From: Natrialba sp. SSL1
Lineage (GTDB): Archaea; Halobacteriota; Halobacteria; Halobacteriales; Natrialbaceae
Direction: 5' to 3'
Length of the DNA: 64,000 bases
Assembly: GCF_001861355.1 (NCBI RefSeq)
Contig: NZ_MASN01000052.1
Location: forward strand, 62,001 to 126,000
Shown one piece after another: positions 26,310 to 34,751 of this stretch; the first letter of the stretch is position 1; every line of letters starts with the position of its first letter. The notes under the pieces were generated by a model. It was given only the letters and a program-made list of their open reading frames with translations. It made no database searches and was not told the origin of the DNA. Both the position numbers and the translations under genes were made by a program.

Positions 26310-26828
26310 TCACCGGCCAGACCGTTGTTCCTGCGTTGCAGACGGCTCTTCCACTACACCAGAGCGCTCGTCTCGGTCGGCGGATTGGTCGTCCGGTGAC
26401 TGCTGGACGATCGTGAGCCAGAACTCCTCGACCGACTGGACGAACTCGAGAAACTCGTCCGCCGAGACCGGCTTCTGGAGATAGTAATCCGCCTCGATGT
26501 CGTGTGACTTGACGATCTTTTCGCCCGTACTCGAACTGGTCAGGACGACGACGGGGATCTCACACAGCGCCGGTTCGCCCTTCAACTCCGCGAGTACGTC
26601 GAAGCCAGTCGTTCTGGGGAGTTGCGGTTCGAGGAGGATCAGGTCGGGCGTCGGCTCGTCCGCGTAGGGCTCGCGCTGGTGGACGTAGTCGAGCGCAGAC
26701 TCGCCGTCCGTGACCGTGTGGATCGTGTTGGTCAAACTGGCGTCCTGGAACGACTCGGTGAAGAGACGGGAGTCACCGGAATTCGGCTCGATGAGCAAGA
26801 TATCGATCGGACTGTCTGCGGCCGTCAT
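26310..26828 (-). CDS. Receiver-domain protein with Glu at the phosphoacceptor site
   Basis: The 172-residue protein is a stand-alone CheY-like receiver with a short acidic tail and no output domain. The conserved Thr (VVVLTSSST) and Lys (YYLQKPVS) are present, but the phosphoacceptor position in DLILLEPQLP is Glu67, not Asp. It resembles Rcp1-type response regulators apart from that change. The start MTAADSPIDILLIEP at 26828 fits the first strand. It is inserted antisense within the otherwise plus-strand rpl21e-rsmA cluster. Confidence 0.8.
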   Translation of the reverse strand: MTAADSPIDILLIEPNSGDSRLFTESFQDASLTNTIHTVTDGESALDYVHQREPYADEPTPDLILLEPQLPRTTGFDVLAELKGEPALCEIPVVVLTSSSTGEKIVKSHDIEADYYLQKPVSADEFLEFVQSVEEFWLTIVQQSPDDQSADRDERSGVVEEPSATQEQRSGR

Positions 26829-27018
26829 TACAGTCCGTTCCCACCGAGAGAATAAAACAACGTGGGTCACAGCTGTCAACTGTACACCACTAGTGTCAGT
26901 CCCCAGTCTCCAGCCCCCAGTCACCACTGCACTCAGGACAACTCGTCACTGCGACCGACAGCCGTTCCAGAAATCACGAGACGGTGCGTTTACACCGCTG
27001 CCACCCATACCGCCGGCA

Positions 27019-27873
27019 ATGAGAGACCCAGACGGACTGATCGCCCGCGCGGGCGTCCGGGGCGATCCGAACCGCGATCAACACTTTCTCGTCGACGATC
27101 GCGTCCTCGATCGCCTGCCAACCTATCTAACCGACATCGATGCCGACACGAGCCACGTCCTCGAGATCGGCGGCGGCACCGGCGTGCTGACCGACCGCCT
27201 ACTCGAGACGATCGGCGCGGACGATCACCTCACTGTCGTCGAGCGAGACCCACCGCTCGCCGAGTTCCTGCAGGAGGAGTTCAACGATGCGATCGATGCG
27301 GGCCGCCTGACCGTGATCGAGGGTGATGCACTCGAGGTCGACCTCCCGGAGTTCACGTCGTCGGTGTCGAATCTGCCCTACGGCGTCTCGAGTGAGATCA
27401 CGTTCCGACTGCTGCCCGAGCAGCGTCCGCTCGTGTTGATGTTCCAGCAGGAGTTCGCAGAGCGGATGGTTGCCGAGCCCGATACGTCGGAGTATGGCCG
27501 GCTGTCAGTGTCGACCCAGCACTACGCCGACGCCGAACTCGTCGAGTCGATCCCGAAGGAGGCGTTCTCGCCGCCGCCGGCGGTCCAGAGTGCGGTTGTT
27601 CGATTGATTCCGCGGGAGCCGGAGTACGACGTAGAGAACGAGGCGTTCTTCCTTCGGTTCGTCAAGGCACTGTTCACGCAGCGTCGCAAGACGATCCGCA
27701 ACGGGATTCGGAATACAGCCCACATTTCGGGACTTCAGGACCCCGAGGCGGTCGTCGACGCGGCAGACGAGGACGTGCTCCAGAAGCGCGCCGGCGCAAT
27801 GGCACCGGCCGAGTTCGCCGCGCTCGCGGAACTCGCGAGCGAGGTCGGTGAGCTAGAGGCGGAGTCAGAATGA
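27019..27873 (+). CDS. rsmA: 16S rRNA dimethyladenosine transferase RsmA (KsgA/Dim1)
   Basis: The 284-residue protein methylates two adjacent adenines near the 3-prime end of 16S rRNA. It has DQHFLVDDRVLDRL near residue 20, the SAM motif VLEIGGGTGVLTDRLL near 48-63, the catalytic SNLPYGVSSEI near 118 and a helical C-terminal domain with RRKTIRNGIR. The ATG at 27019 fits the family's N terminus. It continues the rpl21e-rpo4-DUF655 cluster. Confidence 0.93.
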   Translation: MRDPDGLIARAGVRGDPNRDQHFLVDDRVLDRLPTYLTDIDADTSHVLEIGGGTGVLTDRLLETIGADDHLTVVERDPPLAEFLQEEFNDAIDAGRLTVIEGDALEVDLPEFTSSVSNLPYGVSSEITFRLLPEQRPLVLMFQQEFAERMVAEPDTSEYGRLSVSTQHYADAELVESIPKEAFSPPPAVQSAVVRLIPREPEYDVENEAFFLRFVKALFTQRRKTIRNGIRNTAHISGLQDPEAVVDAADEDVLQKRAGAMAPAEFAALAELASEVGELEAESE

Positions 27874-28016
27874 GAGTCGGCGTCAGAATCCTGATGGAGT
27901 AATATGGGTTCTACTGCCCAAGCACCCCAAGCTGTCTGTCCGACGACGCGACCAGCGCCTGACCGACGGATACTCAAAGCTGTACGAACGAGAGAGTCGA
28001 GAGACCGACGATAGCT

Positions 28017-29186
28017 ATGGATGCCGGATTATCGGGCTTCGACTGGCTCGCAGAGACGTTCCAGGCGACCGAACTCAGAGTCGCCATCACCGTCGCAGCC
28101 GCTTGCCTCCTGATTGCGGTATTGCTTTTTTACCGACGGTTGCAAGCCTGGATTAGCAATCGGAGCCGACCGCTGTACGGCGATATCGCCTCGACGGTCG
28201 TGCTGATCGGAACCTGTCTCTTCTCGCTCGTGATCGTCCTCGGCGTCTGGGGACAGACCGACGAGATCTACGAACTCTCGGACCGGCTCGATCTGAGCGG
28301 CGCGGTCGTCGCACAGGCGATCGTCTCGTTCATCCTGATCGTCGGTTCGTTCATCGTCATGCGGTTCGTCAAGCGCGTGCTGGACGAGGTGCTCGGCTCC
28401 GCGTCGGCCGTGACGGACCACCAGCGCGAGGTCACCCATCGCGTCTCGCAGGTCATCATCTGGTCGGTCGCGCTCGTGATGATCCTCGGCGTCTGGATCG
28501 ACGACCTCGGCGGCCTCCTCGTCGGTGCCGGCTTCCTCGGCATCGTCGTCGGGATGGCCGCCCAGCAGGTCCTCGGAACCGTCCTCGCCGGCTTCGTCCT
28601 GATGTTCGCCCGCCCGTTCGAAATCGGCGACTGGATCGAAGTCGAGGACAACCAGGGGATCGTCACCGACATCTCGATCGTCAACACGCGCATCCGATCC
28701 TTCGACGGCGAGTACATCATGATCCCCAACGATGTCATCTCCTCGAGTATGGTGACGAACCGATCGAAGCGCGGTCGCCTCCGTGTCGAAATCGACGTCG
28801 GCGTGGACTACGACGCCGACATCGAACGCGCCGCGGAACTCGCCGAGGAGACTATCGACGATCTCGAGCGCCCGCTCTCCGCACCGGGGCCGCAAGTAAT
28901 CACCAAACAGCTCGGTGATTCCTCGGTCGTGCTCGGCGTCCGCTTCTGGATCGACAAGCCGAGTGCCAGACGGTACATGCAGACCCAGACCGCCGCGATC
29001 AACGCAATCAAGGAGACCTTCGACGAGGAAGGGATCGGCATCCCGTACCCACAGCGAGAGCTCTCGAGTCGCCCCGATACTGACGTTCCCCTCGCGGGCG
29101 TCGGCGCGACACCGGATGGCACCTCGTCGGCGGACGAGGAGAACGGCGGCACGGAGTACCAGATGACCGAACCGGAGGACCGCTGA
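28017..29186 (+). CDS. MscS-family mechanosensitive ion channel
   Basis: The 389-residue protein has four hydrophobic helices (about 20-40, 60-85, 95-120 and 140-165), then the pore-lining helix VGMAAQQVLGTVLAGFVLMF and the MscS beta-domain ARPFEIGDWIEVEDNQGIVTDI. It is expected to open on hypo-osmotic shock, an apt safety valve for a halophile. The C-terminal 40 residues are Asp/Glu-rich. Only 1 bp separates its stop from the methyltransferase start. Confidence 0.88.
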   Translation: MDAGLSGFDWLAETFQATELRVAITVAAACLLIAVLLFYRRLQAWISNRSRPLYGDIASTVVLIGTCLFSLVIVLGVWGQTDEIYELSDRLDLSGAVVAQAIVSFILIVGSFIVMRFVKRVLDEVLGSASAVTDHQREVTHRVSQVIIWSVALVMILGVWIDDLGGLLVGAGFLGIVVGMAAQQVLGTVLAGFVLMFARPFEIGDWIEVEDNQGIVTDISIVNTRIRSFDGEYIMIPNDVISSSMVTNRSKRGRLRVEIDVGVDYDADIERAAELAEETIDDLERPLSAPGPQVITKQLGDSSVVLGVRFWIDKPSARRYMQTQTAAINAIKETFDEEGIGIPYPQRELSSRPDTDVPLAGVGATPDGTSSADEENGGTEYQMTEPEDR

Positions 29187-29187
29187 G

Positions 29188-29808
29188 ATGGACCTACGAG
29201 ACCAACGCGGCATCGAAACGGAGGTGTATCAGCCCGCAGAGGATTCGGAACTCCTCGCCGAGGCGGCGTGTGGCTACCTCGACAAACACGACCGTGACGG
29301 CCCCGGGGCGACGATTCTCGAGGTCGGCACCGGCTCGGGCTACGTCGCCAACCGCGTCGCCGACGAGACGGCCGCCCGCGTTATCGCGTCGGATCTGAAC
29401 CCCCACGCCGTCCGGCAGGCGCGGAGCGACGGCAGCGAGGAGGAGACGGGCAGAGGCGGAGCCGTCGAGACCGTGCGCGCCGACCTCGTCTCACCGTTCG
29501 CCGACGACAGCTTCGACGCCGTGCTGTTCAACCCGCCGTACCTGCCGACCGAACCCGAAAACGAGTGGGACGACTGGATGGAACACGCCCTGTCTGGCGG
29601 CGAAGACGGCCGCGCCGTCATCGACCCGTTCCTCGCCTCCGTCGGGCGCGTGCTCGCCCCCGGCGGCGTCGTCTACCTGCTCGTCAGTAGCCTCACCGGC
29701 GTCGACGAAGTGGTCGAACGCGCCGGCGAGGAAGGCTTCAGCGCCGTCGCTATCGCCGACGAGTCGTTCCCCTTCGAGACGCTGACGGTACTCGAGTTAC
29801 ACTGTTGA
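29188..29808 (+). CDS. HemK2/MTQ2-like protein N5-glutamine methyltransferase
   Basis: The 206-residue class I SAM methyltransferase begins VYQPAEDSELLAEAA near residue 12, then ILEVGTGSGYVANRVA and the catalytic NPPYLPTEPENEWDDW near 112. This matches the archaeal and eukaryotic HemK2 group, which modifies the GGQ glutamine of release factor 1. It is translationally coupled to the mscS-like gene and belongs to the rsmA neighbourhood. Confidence 0.85.
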   Translation: MDLRDQRGIETEVYQPAEDSELLAEAACGYLDKHDRDGPGATILEVGTGSGYVANRVADETAARVIASDLNPHAVRQARSDGSEEETGRGGAVETVRADLVSPFADDSFDAVLFNPPYLPTEPENEWDDWMEHALSGGEDGRAVIDPFLASVGRVLAPGGVVYLLVSSLTGVDEVVERAGEEGFSAVAIADESFPFETLTVLELHC

Positions 29809-29862
29809 GTCCCGTGCCCTGAATCCGAAACTACTTTTCAAGCGGCTGAACACTCTCGATTA

Positions 29863-31071
29863 ATGCCCTCTACACGTCGCTCCCTGCTGGCGAGTACACT
29901 CGTCGGTAGTGCCGCCCTCGCCGGCTGCCTGTCGCGTGTCCGGTCACCGTCGCCCAGCGAGCCGCCGGCCGCTGGCGTCGACGAACTCCCCGATCCCGAA
30001 AGTCACATTCTCGGTGCGAACGGCTCGTGGTCGAGCGTTGGCTGCAATGCGGCTAACACTCGCGAAGTGGCTGACGGCGAGGCGCCGGTCGAGGGCGTGA
30101 CCGAACGCTGGCGTGTCGAAACCACACAGCTGACCTACCACGAACCAATCGTCGCCGACGGGACCCTCTATCTGTTCGAGTCCCAACAGCGGCTTCGCGC
30201 GCTGGACACAGCCGATGGCGACGAACTCTGGACGTTCGACGACGCCAGAGCGCCACCGCTGGTCCGCGACGGTGTCGCGTACGTCCCGACATCGGGTGCG
30301 ATGTACGCGCTCGACGCGACCACCGGCGAACAGGTGTGGGATCAGTCGTTCGACGAGTCAGGACACGTGACGGCACCGGCGACCGACGCTAGGGGCGAAC
30401 TGCGCTTCGGTGCAGGCGAGACGCTCGTCGCACTCGAGTCCGACACCGGCGAGGCACTGTGGCGACGCGAGTTGTTCGGGCAGATTCACGACCACGCTGC
30501 GTTCTACCGAGGGTATGGAACCGTCGTCGCGACAGATGCGGGAATGCTCTACGTCGTTGGCGACGACAGCACTGGATTCCGCCGGTGGCAACTCCCCGCA
30601 GCGCCGATGGCACCCCCGAGCGTCGACTCGGGCACCATTTACGTCAGTTGCCGGGACGGGATGACCTACGCGCTGACCGACGAGGCCGGTCGCGCGGACG
30701 ACATTTACTGGTCGGCAGACACCGGCTGGACGGAACGCGGCATCGCCGTCGCAGACGGCTCCGTCTTCCTCACAGGGAGGGGTAGACTCCACGCACTCGA
30801 GACCGACACCGGCTCGGCCCACTGGGAGTACGACATCGGCGACTGGCGACACACCGCGCCCGCGTACGGCCGCGAGACGGTGTTCGTCGGCGGTGACGCG
30901 CTGTACGCGCTCGATCCGACACCTGGCGAAATTCTTTCGGACGGTCCCGCGGTCCGATTTCGACGAGAGTTCGACGGCCGTGTCGGCCCCGGCCCCGTCC
31001 TCGACGACGGCGTGCTCTACGTCGTCGCCGAAGTCGATGTTGAGGAGTTTGCACTGCTTGCACTCGAGTAG
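29863..31071 (+). CDS. PQQ-binding-like beta-propeller lipoprotein
   Basis: The 402-residue protein has a Tat-like signal (TRRSLLAS) and a lipobox LAGC at about residue 21, so it is probably anchored outside the membrane. The rest is a propeller with repeated motifs such as LYALDxxTGExxW (MYALDATTGEQVWD, LVALESDTGEALWR, LHALETDTGSAHWE, LYALDPTPGE). Such proteins act as scaffolds or binding modules; there is no evidence for a quinoprotein dehydrogenase. It stands alone, 55 bp after the HemK2-like gene. Confidence 0.82.
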   Translation: MPSTRRSLLASTLVGSAALAGCLSRVRSPSPSEPPAAGVDELPDPESHILGANGSWSSVGCNAANTREVADGEAPVEGVTERWRVETTQLTYHEPIVADGTLYLFESQQRLRALDTADGDELWTFDDARAPPLVRDGVAYVPTSGAMYALDATTGEQVWDQSFDESGHVTAPATDARGELRFGAGETLVALESDTGEALWRRELFGQIHDHAAFYRGYGTVVATDAGMLYVVGDDSTGFRRWQLPAAPMAPPSVDSGTIYVSCRDGMTYALTDEAGRADDIYWSADTGWTERGIAVADGSVFLTGRGRLHALETDTGSAHWEYDIGDWRHTAPAYGRETVFVGGDALYALDPTPGEILSDGPAVRFRREFDGRVGPGPVLDDGVLYVVAEVDVEEFALLALE

Positions 31072-31218
31072 CACCAGCCACGGCTGAGAGTAGTGCAGCT
31101 GGAAAAACGCCTCCCTTCTGAAATTTCCGTGTTGCTATTTCCCGCTGTCGGGCTTCCTCCTGCCGTTCACTGTCTGTACGTGAGAAGAACACACCCCACC
31201 GAAGCCCCGATAAGATTA

Positions 31219-31234
31219 CTGTAATGCATTACAG
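31219..31234. promoter_or_regulatory. Perfect 16-bp palindrome, probable operator of the metE operon
   Basis: CTGTAATGCATTACAG is a perfect 8-bp inverted repeat. It ends 7 bp before the AT-rich TATA-like stretch of the methionine synthase operon, where a regulator would act. Its AT content is high for this genome, so chance is unlikely. Confidence 0.6.
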
Positions 31235-31241
31235 AGGATGG

Positions 31242-31250
31242 AAAATATTA
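31242..31250 (+). promoter_or_regulatory. TATA-like box of the metE operon
   Basis: AAAATATTA is centred about 34 nt before the ATG at 31280, which predicts a leader of only a few nucleotides. Confidence 0.55.
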
Positions 31251-31279
31251 AGCACCGGTATAGCCTAGCCAGCAATACG

Positions 31280-32284
31280 ATGACCGAGTACGTTTCGACC
31301 ACACCGGGACTCTTTCCGCTCCCGGACTGGGCGAAAGACAACCTCTCCGACCTGAAAGGCCACCAGAAACACGACCTCATCAGCGGTGACGAGGGCGGCG
31401 AGATCGCCGCCGCCTACGAGGACGCACGCGAGGAAGTGATCGGGATTCAGCAGGACGCCGGCCTCGACCGCATCGCCGAGGGCCAACTGCGCTGGGACGA
31501 CATGCTCGCCCACCCGCTGGCCGTCAACGACGCCGTCGAGACACGCGGGATCGTCCGCTACTACGACAACAACAACTTCTACCGAGAGCCCGTCGTCAGC
31601 GGCGACCTCGAGGCCTCCGGCGACGTGGCGGCCGAACTCGAGACGGCCGCCGAACTCGCAGGCGACGATTCCCTGCAGGCCGTCCTCCCCGGTCCGTACT
31701 CGCTCGCCGATCTGGCGACCGACGAACACTACGGCGACGAGGCCGCGTTCCTCGGCGCGATCGCCGACTTCCTCGAGGGCGAAGCAGCAGCCTTCCCCGA
31801 GGTCGAGACGCTGTTCCTGCTCGAGCCATCCCTCGTCGAGAACGCGCCCGAAGACGGCGTCGACGAACGCGCAAGCGAAGCGATCGACCAGGTCGCCGGC
31901 GCGGTCGACGCCGACGTGGTCGTCCAGCCGTACTGGGGGGCACTCGAGGAGAAGGTGTACGCACACCTGCTCGATGCCGACATCGACGCGGTTGGCTTCG
32001 ACTTCGTCGCGAACCAGGAGGACAACCTCTACAACATTCAGGAGTACGGTGCGACGGACGACATCTCTCTCGGCCTCGCTGACGGGCAGAACACGCTCGT
32101 CGAAGAGCCAGAAGCGATCCGCGACCGCGTGGACTGGGTGTACGACCAGATCCCCGTCTCCGAGTTCGAGACGGTGTACCTGACGACGAACACCGAGACG
32201 TTCTACCTGCCGTACGCGAAGTTCGAGGAGAAACTCGCCGCCCTTGCTGCGGCCGCAGAACTCGCGGAGGTGAAAGCCGCATGA
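31280..32284 (+). CDS. MetE N-terminal-like protein (cobalamin-independent methionine synthase half)
   Basis: The 334-residue TIM-barrel protein resembles the N-terminal half of MetE, with RYYDNNNFYREPV near residue 93, VLPGPYSLADLA and TTNTETFYLPYAKFEEKLAAL at the end. It contains no cysteine at all, so the catalytic zinc site of MetE is absent. It probably partners the second gene, whose ATG overlaps its stop by 4 bp. It may bind folate or shape the complex; that role is inference. Confidence 0.8.
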   Translation: MTEYVSTTPGLFPLPDWAKDNLSDLKGHQKHDLISGDEGGEIAAAYEDAREEVIGIQQDAGLDRIAEGQLRWDDMLAHPLAVNDAVETRGIVRYYDNNNFYREPVVSGDLEASGDVAAELETAAELAGDDSLQAVLPGPYSLADLATDEHYGDEAAFLGAIADFLEGEAAAFPEVETLFLLEPSLVENAPEDGVDERASEAIDQVAGAVDADVVVQPYWGALEEKVYAHLLDADIDAVGFDFVANQEDNLYNIQEYGATDDISLGLADGQNTLVEEPEAIRDRVDWVYDQIPVSEFETVYLTTNTETFYLPYAKFEEKLAALAAAAELAEVKAA

Positions 32285-33381
32285 GCGCAAACGAGGACAC
32301 ACCAGTGACCGTCAACGAGAACAAAGACCAGTTCCGACCCGAGGACCACGAGCACGACCACTTCCTGCTGACGACCGTCGTCGGCAGCTATCCGAAGCCA
32401 AAGTGGCTGAACCGCGCAAAAGAGCTCTATCAGGACCCGGACCACGAGTTCGACGAGGACGACTGGCAGGAGGCAAAAGACGACGCCTCCCGCCTCATCA
32501 CGGCCGAGCACGAACGCGCGGGTCTCGACGCTGTCGTCGACGGTGAGATGCGCCGGAACGAGATGGTGGAGTTCTTCGCCCACCGGATCGACGGCTACGA
32601 GTTCAACGGCCCGGTCAAGGTCTGGGGCCACAACTACTTCGACAAGCCCTCCGTCGTGAGCGAAGTCGAGTACGACGAGAGTTGGCTGGTCGACGAGTAC
32701 GAGTTCACCGCGGCTGCCAGCGATCGACCCGTCAAGGTGCCGATTACGGGTCCCTACACGCTCGCGAACTGGTCGTTCAACGAGGCCTACGAGGACGACG
32801 AGGCACTCACCTACGACCTCGCGGATCTCGTCAACGAGGAGATCGAGAAGCTCGTCGAGGCCGGCGCGCGCTACATCCAGATCGACGAGCCGGCGCTCGC
32901 GACGACGCCGGACGATCACGCCATCGTCGGCGAGGCCTTAGAACGCATCGTCGCCGACATCCCCGAGGAGGTCCGCATCGGCCTCCACGTCTGTTACGGT
33001 GACTACTCGCGCATCTACCCCGAAATTCTGGAGTTCCCCGTCGACGAGTTCGACCTCGAACTCGCAAACGGCGACTACGAGCAGCTCGACGTCTTCAAAG
33101 ACCCCGAGTTCTCGAAGGATCTCGCACTCGGCGTTACGGACGCCCACGTCGCCGAGGTCGAGTCCGTCGAGCAGATCGAGGAGAACATTTTGAAGGGACT
33201 GGAGGTTGTCCCACCGGAACAGCTCGTCGTCTCGCCAGACTGCGGCGTGAAGCTGCTCCCCCGTGAGGTCGCTTACGGCAAGATGGCGAACATGGTCGAA
33301 GCCGCCCGGAACGTCGAGGCTGATCTCGACGCGGGGAACATCGACATCGAACGCGGCGCGCCCGCACCGGCCGACGACTAA
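32281..33381 (+). CDS. metE: Methionine synthase, cobalamin-independent, catalytic part
   Basis: The 366-residue protein is the catalytic MetE barrel, which transfers a methyl group to homocysteine. It begins TTVVGSYPKPKWL near residue 31, has VPITGPYTLANWSF, QIDEPALA, the zinc ligands in LHVCYGDYS and PDCGVKLL, and the acidic residue in DLELANGDYE. It is a stand-alone archaeal core MetE that lacks the bacterial N-terminal barrel, here replaced by the upstream gene. The two genes are coupled by an ATGA overlap. Confidence 0.87.
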   Translation: MSANEDTPVTVNENKDQFRPEDHEHDHFLLTTVVGSYPKPKWLNRAKELYQDPDHEFDEDDWQEAKDDASRLITAEHERAGLDAVVDGEMRRNEMVEFFAHRIDGYEFNGPVKVWGHNYFDKPSVVSEVEYDESWLVDEYEFTAAASDRPVKVPITGPYTLANWSFNEAYEDDEALTYDLADLVNEEIEKLVEAGARYIQIDEPALATTPDDHAIVGEALERIVADIPEEVRIGLHVCYGDYSRIYPEILEFPVDEFDLELANGDYEQLDVFKDPEFSKDLALGVTDAHVAEVESVEQIEENILKGLEVVPPEQLVVSPDCGVKLLPREVAYGKMANMVEAARNVEADLDAGNIDIERGAPAPADD

Positions 33382-33483
33382 CGACCCGGAACTGGTAACT
33401 GAAGACTAGCAACTGGGGGCTGACGGTGTCGTTCCCGGAGACCAACTGAAAGCTGGCCACTGCGGTCCGGCCGAACCGCGGAT

Positions 33484-34530
33484 CTACACGAGTTCGTTCG
33501 TGTTCGCCGTCCACTGAACCCACTCACCGTACGACTCGAACTGTGCGAGCTGCGTCTCTGTCGCCTCACCGTCTGAGAAGGTTACCAGCCGGTACGTCGG
33601 GGTTCCGAGACCTTCGTTAGGATCGATCGAGAGCCACCGCACTCGCCGTTCTGAACTGTGATCCGAGAGCAGTGCGCGGAGCGCTGCGATCGTTTCATCG
33701 TCGAGTTGATACAGCACGTGCGTACTGAAGACGACGAGTTCCGCGTCGGTCGGCGCGTCCGAAAGCTGGCGCGGGAGTTCGTCGAGGACGTCGCCTTCTT
33801 TGAGTGGCGGCTGATTCTCCCGTGCGATGTCGAGGGCCGTCTCGAGTCGTTCGTGGCGCCGATCTTGAGCGGGCGGAATCAGCGCGCGGAGCCATCGTGC
33901 ATCCGCCTCGTCAGTTACGTCGAGCGTATTCAGGTCGATGCCACACCGATGTGCAACGCTCGGAAGCTCCTGTGCAAGCGGTGGCCGTCTGTCTCCGCGG
34001 ACCATCGTCGAAATCGTGACGGGTGAGTCCGAGTTTCCGAATCGCCCCGCATCACCCATGTCGTACTGATACCGGTCCCAGTTGAGATTCAGTCCGGCAC
34101 TCGCCCCGATTTCGACCTGGGCCAGCGACCGCTGTTCGGCGGTTCTGGCGACGTGTTCGAACGCCGGTGCGAGCATCGCAGATCGGCCAATGGCGTTCGT
34201 TTGACAGCGACGGGTCGCAATCAGCGACCGTAATCGGTCCTCGTTTTCCAGACAGAAGTCACGAAAGACGGGAACCGGGTCCACCGCTGGATCTGGATAG
34301 TCACCGTCACACGACCGGTACAGGTTGGCCAGTGGATGGTCTTCATCGTCGAGCAGGAGCGAGTGTACCGCCGCGAGCAACAGTTCCGGTTCGGGTTGTT
34401 CCGCTCGGGCTTCTGCAGCGATCGCGAGAAGTCGGCTGTCGTCTGCGACTGCGGCCGTGATAGTCGCATACAACGGCGATATCTCGCTCACCCACGCTGC
34501 ATAGCGCTCGAACGCCGTGGGAGTATCCAT
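33484..34530 (-). CDS. DUF2332 family protein
   Basis: The 348-residue soluble protein contains LANLYRSCDGDYPDPAVDPVPVFRDFC near residue 95, TRRCQTNAIGRSAMLAPAF, then LAQVEIGASAGLNLNWDRY near 165, which resembles a SAM-binding methyltransferase motif, and VVFSTHVLYQL near 290. These are DUF2332 hallmarks. A methyltransferase-like activity is plausible but unproven. The start MDTPTAFERYAAW at 34530 fits family N termini. Confidence 0.75.
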   Translation of the reverse strand: MDTPTAFERYAAWVSEISPLYATITAAVADDSRLLAIAAEARAEQPEPELLLAAVHSLLLDDEDHPLANLYRSCDGDYPDPAVDPVPVFRDFCLENEDRLRSLIATRRCQTNAIGRSAMLAPAFEHVARTAEQRSLAQVEIGASAGLNLNWDRYQYDMGDAGRFGNSDSPVTISTMVRGDRRPPLAQELPSVAHRCGIDLNTLDVTDEADARWLRALIPPAQDRRHERLETALDIARENQPPLKEGDVLDELPRQLSDAPTDAELVVFSTHVLYQLDDETIAALRALLSDHSSERRVRWLSIDPNEGLGTPTYRLVTFSDGEATETQLAQFESYGEWVQWTANTNELV

Positions 34531-34705
34531 ACCACGGATTGTCGAGAGTGTTACAAGATACTGGTGAAAGCGGGACAGAGCGTGCTGCCAGTTGTTCGTT
34601 GTGAAGGATTCGAGCAACCTCGTATTGATAGTCAGTACATTGGAATGAGATCACATTCGGGAACTGTGAACACGAGTCGGCGACGTGACTGTTACCAGGT
34701 TACCC

Positions 34706-34725
34706 GTATGTCAGGAAACACATAC
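34706..34725. promoter_or_regulatory. Inverted repeat at the nitroreductase promoter
   Basis: GTATGT and ACATAC flank an 8-nt spacer and run into the AT-rich box CATACATAGG, about 26 nt before the ATG. A repressor bound here would block TATA recognition. The arms are short, so confidence is limited. Confidence 0.35.
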
Positions 34726-34751
34726 ATAGGATCAGTTCCAAGAAACGGCCG

